A stretch of DNA of 27,366 nucleotides from a virus. Position numbers and translations under genes: made by a program. Each line of letters starts with the position of its first letter. The stretch's first letter is position 1. Of this stretch, positions 21,601-27,366 are shown one piece after another. Under the pieces are notes generated by a model. It was given only the letters and a program-made list of their open reading frames with translations. It ran no database searches and was not told where the DNA came from. The stretch is taken from the IMG/VR virus record IMGVR_UViG_3300033153_003417, positions 1-27,366 of that record. The stretch is one strand, 5' to 3'.

Positions 21601-24600
21601 CCGACCAGCTTAGGAGGTATCACGATGGAAGTGCGACCGAGCTTGTTTGTCTTCTCCTCACCCGCCATCTCTTTCACCGTGGCATGGTCGAGCTTGATGT
21701 TGACCTGTTCAGCCTGACGCTCTACTTCTTCTTTGTCCTGCTCGATTGAATCCATGTCATGTTCTATGGATTGAGACTCAGCAGTAACTTCTGGATTAAT
21801 GAAAGAGGTGTCATCAGACAGCATGTCAAAGACAACTTCAACCGCATCATTCGCGGTCAGGTTACCACCAGCGTACCCTTCTTCATTCAGCTTCTCAGCC
21901 AGGTCATCAGCAGTCATCCCACCTTTACGCGGGAACAGCGGCTTACCAAACACCTTAGATTTATCTTTGAAATGCTGAGGGTCAACACCTTCTCTCTCGA
22001 ATGACTCTCGGTTCAATCCACCTTTCTTTGAGATGAACTGACCGACAGTATCATTCTTCTTGTTCAGCTCAGTCAGTCGCGCATCAAGTTCCGCGATCTC
22101 TTTGTCGAGCCCGGCTATCGCCTCATCAAATGGTTTAGTAGGTATGACAGCACGCAACCTCTCACGCGCTGCGTAGACGCGTTGAGCTTTTAGGCTGTCA
22201 ATCTCCTCATCAATGATGTCCTGCTTCTCTTCCTTCCACCATGCTTTAGTCTGGCGGGTGAGCTGCTTTATAATCTTGTCACGCAGAGTCTCAGACTGTA
22301 CGTCCTTAGTCTTCTCCTGCTGCTTCTGATACTTGGTGAACTCCTCTTCAGTCATGCCGGCCATCGCCGCATCGGTGAACATCGGCTCGACCCTGGCACG
22401 CGCCTCAGCCGCTTGGATCTGCTCCTCGGTAGCCAGCAGACGGTCAAACACTTCACGCATCTCTTTGTCAAGGTCCACTCTAAGCTGACCACGCATTGAC
22501 TGATAGATGCGTGACAACCACCGTGCGAACGTCCTGAACGCGTTACGCAGCTCGATAGACGGCGCTTTACCTTCCATCAGGTAAGTCTCGAACCCGCGTG
22601 CAAACTGCTCATGCACAGCGCGACGGATGGCGTTGTCTTTGTCCTTATCACCGGTGGTCTTGTTGTCGAGGTAAGTGACTACATCAGCTTCAGTGATTGA
22701 ACCTTCTTTTGCTGTTGGTGGTTGGGTTGGTTGTGCAAATACATCTAACCTATTCCCAGGTATCAGTGCAACTTCATCAATCAAATTAGGGTAATCAGCA
22801 AGTACATATGAAGGTACAGGTGACCCTTGATATAACGCTCTTTTAACTACACCCCGGTGCAGTGGTTTCTGGTCTAAATTCTGATTTACTTGCACACCTT
22901 CCAGCGATGAAATCCGAGGCTCAATGGTAGCGTGGACCGCTTCAAATGAAGCCCACCGATATTCATTACCATCTTTATCAAAAGTAAATCTTAATACCGG
23001 ATCTCCTGCACCGGGCCTACCATGTTTTTTGATCGCCTCTTTCGTCATAGACGATAGGTCTGAAGATGTCGGATTTCTTACAACCTCAACTTTTTCAGAC
23101 CCTATCTTAATAAAAAATACTTCTGTCGATTTTAATTCAACAGGTTTTTCATATTCCTCTTTTGTTAATTGCCAAGGTTGTAACCCCTGCTTCAACGAAT
23201 CAAACCCCTCACCTAGATAACTATTCGCCTCAGCCGCCACATCCTCAGCATTACGCTTGTACCAGTTGTTGATGCTCTGAAGCATATCGGTGTCACCGTT
23301 AACCTCCATCTCATACATGAAGTGGGCGAACTCGTGCAGGAAGGTGCTCAGGTCCGCCGCTTCAGTTAGGCGAATGATACTGTTGGCCGGGTCGTAGTAG
23401 CCGCGTGCGTCAGGTTGCTTGTCGTCGCGTTGGAACAGCAACCTGCGCTGCTTTGCGATAACGTCAGCACGCGACCCTTCAGTCTTAGGGTCATAAGTCT
23501 TAATCTTCAGACCAGCGTCCTTCAGCACCTGTAGCGCATCCTTACGCATCCCACGCGGGACAACAGCCGTGTTGAACTCTTCAAACCCTACAGCACGCTG
23601 AATCTTCGCTTCAAAGTAACTGGTGGGTAATGCACTCAAGTATTCGAGTAAATCATCAACAATCTGTTGTGCTTCAGGAGTCATGTTGAATGTTTCGTTC
23701 AGACCCTTGCGACCTTCGACAATGGCAGAGCCAGCATCCTCACCGTACCCCCATGAGTCAGCGTCAAACTTATAAAATTCTTTTAGCGCCTCAAGTGCTT
23801 CCTGGAAGACATCAGAAGACTCTTCCTTGATTTTCGTCATGTCTTCTTCACTGACGATCTCATCACGCTTCGCCTGTATCTGAGCGATAGTCTTCATTTC
23901 ATTCGCGTATTTCGAGCGAACAGTTCCAGCACCATAGAAGGTAGACTCGCCAGCTTGTAACTGCTGCGTCATATCCTTTACAACATTCTGAAGGTTATAA
24001 TCGACGTACTTCCTGTTACCAGCAGGAGTGAATCCTTTGAATAGCTTCTTACCGGCGACCATCGAGTTAAACTTGTCAGTCACCCACTGCTCGTACTCGG
24101 TGCGGGTCTTCTTGACACGCATCTTTTTGGCGATGTCATCGCGTAGCTGGTGTACATCTTTCCCTCCCTCCTCACGGAAACGACGGACAGATGCTACCGC
24201 ATCACCCAATTTATCGCGTTTAATCACCCCATCTTTATCAAACCAGAAGCTGTCATACTTCTCACTGCGCGTAGGGTCAGAGCTTTCCATCTGATTGACA
24301 AGTGACCGATAATGGTCAGTAACTATCTTGATGAATCGTTTGTCTTCTGCCATCTCATATACGCTGAGACCAAGTTTTTCAGCCTTACGAATGTAAGGAT
24401 CAATCTTGGCATTCTTCAGCTTCGGAGCTTTACCCTGCTGCTGTAGCCAATGGTACTCAACAGCAGATGAACGCAGAAGGTTATCAGCACCGGATGTGTC
24501 TTCCAGCGAGTTGATATCAGGCTTACTCAGGCCAATGTTGTCAGGATCAAGTTGTTGATACAGCTCACTGTAGATGTCTTGGTCGATATCGTAAACTGCA

Positions 24601-27366
24601 CGCGGCTGACGCGGTGAGTAGATGTCAGCATCAAAGGTACGTGCTTTGGGGTCTTCAAGGAGTGAAGGGTCAGCAAGTAGAGTCACCTCACCGAAACCGG
24701 TGAAGTCGGAGACATCAGCGCGTGCTACGGCAATGGACGGTGCAGCCAGCCCACCAAGACCTTCCGCTGCAAGAATGTTCTCAGCACTGAGGTTGTGGGC
24801 TACGAAGAGGTTCTGTTGTACTGGTTGCGCAAACGGCTCAAGCAGCAGACCAACATCCTCTTCCTGCTTGGTGGCTGTAGCACCCTCAAGGAGAATGACC
24901 CAGTTCAGGTCTTTAACAAGAATGCCGTCATGCCCTGCATCGATGAATGACTCACGACGCTCTGCCATCTGCTCAGCAGTTATATCACCGGTGGTAGCAG
25001 ACTCAAACACATCTTGCTCAATCACCAAGGGGTTATTCAGTGTGAACTCCCACACACCGACCTCGTTACCGTACCGCTGTGCATTACCAACATCAGCAGC
25101 ACCAAGGTAATGGCCGAGGAACGCACTAGGGGTGTCAGTACCTGCTCCTATCTTGGTGTCGTCGAAAGTGGGGAAGTCGCTACGTGAGCGACGGACGAAT
25201 GTTACTGTTTCGCCTGCTTTGGCTCGGTTGAATTCGGCCAGAGCTTCTTCGTCAGTTCTTCTCTTCGCTTCTTCGATAGCGGCTTGTCGGGCTTTTCTTC
25301 GCTCTCGATCACGTTCAAGTTCTTGTCTAGCATCTTCATCGATTACTCCTGGTTGTGCTAATAGTGTAGCACGTTGTGGGACATTGGCAACTGTATCAAT
25401 CTCCGGCGAAACGAACCAATCTACCCCCTCTATATTTTCAAGTAGATCTATGAGTCGTTCTTCTAGTTCGACCACATCTAAATTGTTAAAGTCTCCAGTA
25501 GCGGCGGGGTTAGTCTTCACTAATATATCAATGTCACTTTTACCGGGTCTCTGAGTACCTTTAGCACGAGATCCTACCAGATACACACCGTCATAAACTT
25601 CATCAGGTAATCCAGCTTTCTTGATTTCTTCTTTGAATATCTTCGATGCTTTTTTAGCGGCCTTCTTTGCTTTTATCCGTGCACCAGCTGCCTCTGCTTC
25701 AACCGCTTGACTAGGGAGTTTCTGTTTTAAGTCATGAAGCTGCTGACGTTCCTCTTCGGTTAATAACTCTAAGTCGGTCTGCACAAGCTCAGGGGGGATG
25801 ACACCTGCGTCTTTTTCTGACTCGATTCTACGCTCTTTAATTAACGTATCGAATTTAGCTAACCCTGTTTGAATTTCATCGATATCAAGCCGCTCAGGCT
25901 GCTCCAACACCAACTCACCCTCAAGACGCGCACGCTCACCGGTCTGTGGACCCTCGACAGTGAACCCGAAGCTCTGATATGCCTCTGCCACCGTGATACC
26001 TTCACGTTTTGCTTTCGCTGTGAAGTACGCAGGAGCTAGATTTGTCATTACACGGGCTTGTTCAGGTGCATAAGCCCCCGTGTCAACAAGACTGTTGAAT
26101 ATCTGCTCTGATATCTCCTGTGCCTCAACGTACTCGCTGGCACTCTCCTGCGCCTCCTCCATCAGCACCCTGACGTAACTCTCAGTCTCCTGCTGCGCCT
26201 GCTCCTGCCTGAACGGTGAAGTGGTCTCATCACTCATGGTCATGCTGTCACGCAGCTGCTTATAGTGCTCAGTACCTGCGATGTCAGCGGCGAAGTCAGC
26301 CACCGGTACCTGAACATCAACACCCAGGGCAGCAGCCTCACGCGCCTGTTCTGATAACAGCTTCAGCGCCGGGTCAGCTTCAATCTCCTCAGCGGTCTTG
26401 TCTTGCAGGTACAGAGAGGTCTGTGCACCGTCGATGAACACATGAGTGTTACTGTCACCGTCAGCCTTCTCGACGAACTGTCTGAATGACTCCTTGTTGA
26501 GATTGTTTGTCTCTGACTGGGTTGCCATCTCGTTGAGTTTGTCCAGCTTATCCTGCTCAATGGCACCCTTCGTATCCTTGACATTCTCATCTCTGGCAAT
26601 CTTGCCGACGGTGTACTGAGTCCCACTGGTGACCACACCTGCACCGAAACCACCAAGGCCAGATGCAAGTATCCCTTCACTCAGCTTCTTCTCAGGGTCA
26701 AAGGTTATCTTCTCAGCCAAGTTGGTGTTAGCCGCCTGAGCTGATTCCGTAGCAAACTCTTTAATACCAGTGGTGAGCACCGATAGGAACGAGTTACCCG
26801 CTTCACCTTTCAGCAGTGCATCAGGGACAAACTTCTCAAGAATAGAGTTGACGATACCGACTTGAGCCTGTGCCTGCATGAACTCAACATCATCAATCTT
26901 CTCACCGGTTCGTGCTTCAAAATCAGCCGCATTACTAGCGACTTCCATTGACTCCATCCACGCCATAAACGGGATTGAGCCACCAGACGCATACGCGGTG
27001 ACAAGGGATGGGACAGCTTGACCGAGGAACCCCGACATAGCCACAGGGTCAGTTGCGATATCGATCACACCAGCCAGGTCACCCCCCATAGCAGCGACGA
27101 ACGCAGTATCAGCGCGCTTCGCTGACTCAAGGTTAGCTTTGAATGGTTCAAACTCTTCACTCAGGATCTGCTGAGACTCACTGATTCTCCCGGCGATAGC
27201 AGTACCACCACCTGTGCGAATGTCTGTGCCAGGTATCTGACCTGCACCGAGGAAGTCAGCAACGGATTCAATCGCCCGGATAGGGTTAAGTGCACGAGGT
27301 AACCCGGTGGTGTCCTCAAGTGACTCAGACAGCCCACGAGTCCAGCGACGAACAGCATCAGGGGTA
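18612..27366 (-). CDS. Giant polyvalent virion-type protein, partial (start beyond window)
   Basis: The frame is open from the window edge to TAA at 18612-18614, at least 2,917 residues. The ATG at 27089 is merely internal: in-frame coding continues upstream of it. In protein order: a helical Glu/Gln-rich region; a nucleotidyltransferase with GSRAKG and SDIDILV (25574-25518); an ART-like segment with N-N-P-L-V-I and G-H-D-G-I-L-V (about 25215-24880); an LPD-like N-L-F-V-A-H-N-L-S-A-E-N motif (about 24812); a zincin HEFAH (23336-23322) with a late V-H-E-Q-F-A-R-G-F partner (about 22625); long Lys/Glu-rich coiled coils; and a hydrophobic end (about 19060-18985). The layout matches phage polyvalent proteins co-injected with DNA. 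No T7/N4-type RNA polymerase motif is seen. It is likely virion-borne and acts in the new host cell. Confidence 0.85.
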   Translation of the reverse strand, partial: TPDAVRRWTRGLSESLEDTTGLPRALNPIRAIESVADFLGAGQIPGTDIRTGGGTAIAGRISESQQILSEEFEPFKANLESAKRADTAFVAAMGGDLAGVIDIATDPVAMSGFLGQAVPSLVTAYASGGSIPFMAWMESMEVASNAADFEARTGEKIDDVEFMQAQAQVGIVNSILEKFVPDALLKGEAGNSFLSVLTTGIKEFATESAQAANTNLAEKITFDPEKKLSEGILASGLGGFGAGVVTSGTQYTVGKIARDENVKDTKGAIEQDKLDKLNEMATQSETNNLNKESFRQFVEKADGDSNTHVFIDGAQTSLYLQDKTAEEIEADPALKLLSEQAREAAALGVDVQVPVADFAADIAGTEHYKQLRDSMTMSDETTSPFRQEQAQQETESYVRVLMEEAQESASEYVEAQEISEQIFNSLVDTGAYAPEQARVMTNLAPAYFTAKAKREGITVAEAYQSFGFTVEGPQTGERARLEGELVLEQPERLDIDEIQTGLAKFDTLIKERRIESEKDAGVIPPELVQTDLELLTEEERQQLHDLKQKLPSQAVEAEAAGARIKAKKAAKKASKIFKEEIKKAGLPDEVYDGVYLVGSRAKGTQRPGKSDIDILVKTNPAATGDFNNLDVVELEERLIDLLENIEGVDWFVSPEIDTVANVPQRATLLAQPGVIDEDARQELERDRERRKARQAAIEEAKRRTDEEALAEFNRAKAGETVTFVRRSRSDFPTFDDTKIGAGTDTPSAFLGHYLGAADVGNAQRYGNEVGVWEFTLNNPLVIEQDVFESATTGDITAEQMAERRESFIDAGHDGILVKDLNWVILLEGATATKQEEDVGLLLEPFAQPVQQNLFVAHNLSAENILAAEGLGGLAAPSIAVARADVSDFTGFGEVTLLADPSLLEDPKARTFDADIYSPRQPRAVYDIDQDIYSELYQQLDPDNIGLSKPDINSLEDTSGADNLLRSSAVEYHWLQQQGKAPKLKNAKIDPYIRKAEKLGLSVYEMAEDKRFIKIVTDHYRSLVNQMESSDPTRSEKYDSFWFDKDGVIKRDKLGDAVASVRRFREEGGKDVHQLRDDIAKKMRVKKTRTEYEQWVTDKFNSMVAGKKLFKGFTPAGNRKYVDYNLQNVVKDMTQQLQAGESTFYGAGTVRSKYANEMKTIAQIQAKRDEIVSEEDMTKIKEESSDVFQEALEALKEFYKFDADSWGYGEDAGSAIVEGRKGLNETFNMTPEAQQIVDDLLEYLSALPTSYFEAKIQRAVGFEEFNTAVVPRGMRKDALQVLKDAGLKIKTYDPKTEGSRADVIAKQRRLLFQRDDKQPDARGYYDPANSIIRLTEAADLSTFLHEFAHFMYEMEVNGDTDMLQSINNWYKRNAEDVAAEANSYLGEGFDSLKQGLQPWQLTKEEYEKPVELKSTEVFFIKIGSEKVEVVRNPTSSDLSSMTKEAIKKHGRPGAGDPVLRFTFDKDGNEYRWASFEAVHATIEPRISSLEGVQVNQNLDQKPLHRGVVKRALYQGSPVPSYVLADYPNLIDEVALIPGNRLDVFAQPTQPPTAKEGSITEADVVTYLDNKTTGDKDKDNAIRRAVHEQFARGFETYLMEGKAPSIELRNAFRTFARWLSRIYQSMRGQLRVDLDKEMREVFDRLLATEEQIQAAEARARVEPMFTDAAMAGMTEEEFTKYQKQQEKTKDVQSETLRDKIIKQLTRQTKAWWKEEKQDIIDEEIDSLKAQRVYAARERLRAVIPTKPFDEAIAGLDKEIAELDARLTELNKKNDTVGQFISKKGGLNRESFEREGVDPQHFKDKSKVFGKPLFPRKGGMTADDLAEKLNEEGYAGGNLTANDAVEVVFDMLSDDTSFINPEVTAESQSIEHDMDSIEQDKEEVERQAEQVNIKLDHATVKEMAGEEKTNKLGRTSIVIPPKLVGMTAKGMKGVHPDEAAAFFGYGSGSEMLNDLAAAPNIKVQAEVNAEARMVERHGDILTDGTIEREADEAVQNEERGKLILSELKALAKGTNAPTTDRTTMKSLAETNIGKLSFREIHPGKYRKAEIRAAQESARMLAEGNKEGAARAKMRQVMNYYLGMAATDAKNETTKIVDRMARYNKKKVREEIMKAEGGYWDQITRILDRFEFRKSATLKEVESLNTWMKERMETDGDGLVLSNAVLNESYVTHWKNVPFSDLQGINDSVKNIEHVARYANKMVGMQEEIDYNKLKSNWISHIEKQDARFATKDSRSRIDDSRKASLLENVQRWQSQLTKIPFLASWLDGGDRVGMSHDILIQQFTDALDAKMTMVDEVATPVIKAIAGRSKEDIKRHNTKIFIPEINDNLMGHGVLAVALNTGNQGNLKKLLLGEGWADPENDADISFNNSKLQAVLAHMTKSDWELVQLIWDQMDSLYPQLAEVHRRTTGLTPPKVEATPVTVVVNGEVITLKGGYYPVKYSPKRSHKAEKNAEKREAETESMFNNTASIQSSVNTGATNERTGFYDRIHLSLEVVPDHFNETIHYITHHDAVRQVNRLIQSPDVANAITAVLGESEFKELKPWLNDIAKDGRQQPVKTFIDEAFHRLRFGTTLGVMGFKASTGIMQLFGIFTTAAELGVGPTIAGVQTVVGRAFYMKAARKLLGNTDDLQTGWEFANERSKVLPHRVQTMDREIRNAMNRLSKKTGPLAAVQEASMKHIALIQTYMIDLPTWHAAYDKHLSENGNEIKAVQFADATIENVQGSGATKDMARIMRSQSKIHSTFTMFMTFFSSLGNLTRDLARGAKSGQYSLTTVVAKTMFLFTLPVFFEMLMRGELDEPEGEDERMSKFLTASALYPLTSVPFVRDIASGALSDFGYNSTPVAAMMERGITSGKGLVENLLTDEEITKSQLKNVSKLVGAAIGIPGMNQAWSTGEHLYDVIEEGEEFTTQELLFGPKRD

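Noticed and set aside
24622-25110. Plus-strand 162-codon open frame opposite the giant gene
   Set aside because: Ser/Arg-rich shadow of the conserved minus-strand coding sequence, with no ribosome site or family match. The same applies to the other plus-strand frames between 18890 and 26440.
27161-27358. Minus-strand 65-codon frame near the right edge
   Set aside because: It is in a different frame from the giant protein, which reads continuously through it to the window edge.
18612-27366. N4-type virion RNA polymerase
   Set aside because: Size and position suggest it, but I see no T7/N4 RNA polymerase catalytic motifs. Metallopeptidase and polyvalent-type motifs are present instead.

Overview
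The window is part of a tailed-phage (or prophage) genome, most likely a short-tailed podovirus-like phage of a gammaproteobacterium. The phage call rests on a replication module, a lysis cassette, a tail fibre and a giant polyvalent virion-type protein, all packed with 1-17 bp overlaps and almost no spacers. The host guess rests on small accessory proteins that look like those of enterobacterial and marine gammaproteobacterial phages, and on strong GAGGTGA ribosome sites; it is an inference. No integrase, terminase, portal or capsid gene, tRNA or CRISPR is visible.

There are four blocks. (1) 1-4455, plus strand: the end of an AP2-type DNA-binding protein (probably an HNH homing endonuclease), then about 14 small overlapping genes. 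They include membrane proteins, cysteine-rich zinc-finger-like proteins, two related ABA-sandwich-like proteins, an Ea22-like protein, a winged-helix-like protein and a PAPS-reductase-like PP-loop enzyme. (2) 7704-4462, minus strand: a 53-aa protein, an 861-aa primase-helicase and an adenine methyltransferase. (3) 7858-15421, plus strand: an RHH-like small protein, a DUF2800 nuclease-like protein, a DUF2815 protein, a family B DNA polymerase, a VRR-NUC nuclease and an SNF2-type helicase. (4) 27366-15418, minus strand: a giant polyvalent protein cut by the window edge, a tail fibre, an 84-aa coiled-coil protein, an M15 peptidase endolysin, a 3-TM holin and a coiled-coil/TM lysis protein.

Blocks 2 and 3 diverge from a 153-bp control region (7705-7857) with promoter-like sequences on both strands. 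Together they supply the replisome: priming and unwinding, synthesis, ssDNA handling and nucleases. Blocks 3 and 4 converge with stop codons overlapping by 4 bp; blocks 1 and 2 converge 6 bp apart. Block 4 supplies DNA-ejection/virion functions, receptor binding and lysis.

The most unusual points are: the giant protein, at least 2,917 residues with no start in the window, carrying a nucleotidyltransferase domain, an ART-like segment and a metallopeptidase that looks split by an AT-rich insertion; an exact in-frame 36-bp tandem duplication inside the endolysin; a shared CTAC/TGTGGTAC motif upstream of three plus-strand gene blocks; a terminator fused to a 13-bp perfect inverted repeat between the DUF2815 and polymerase genes; and a family B polymerase where related modules usually carry a family A enzyme.
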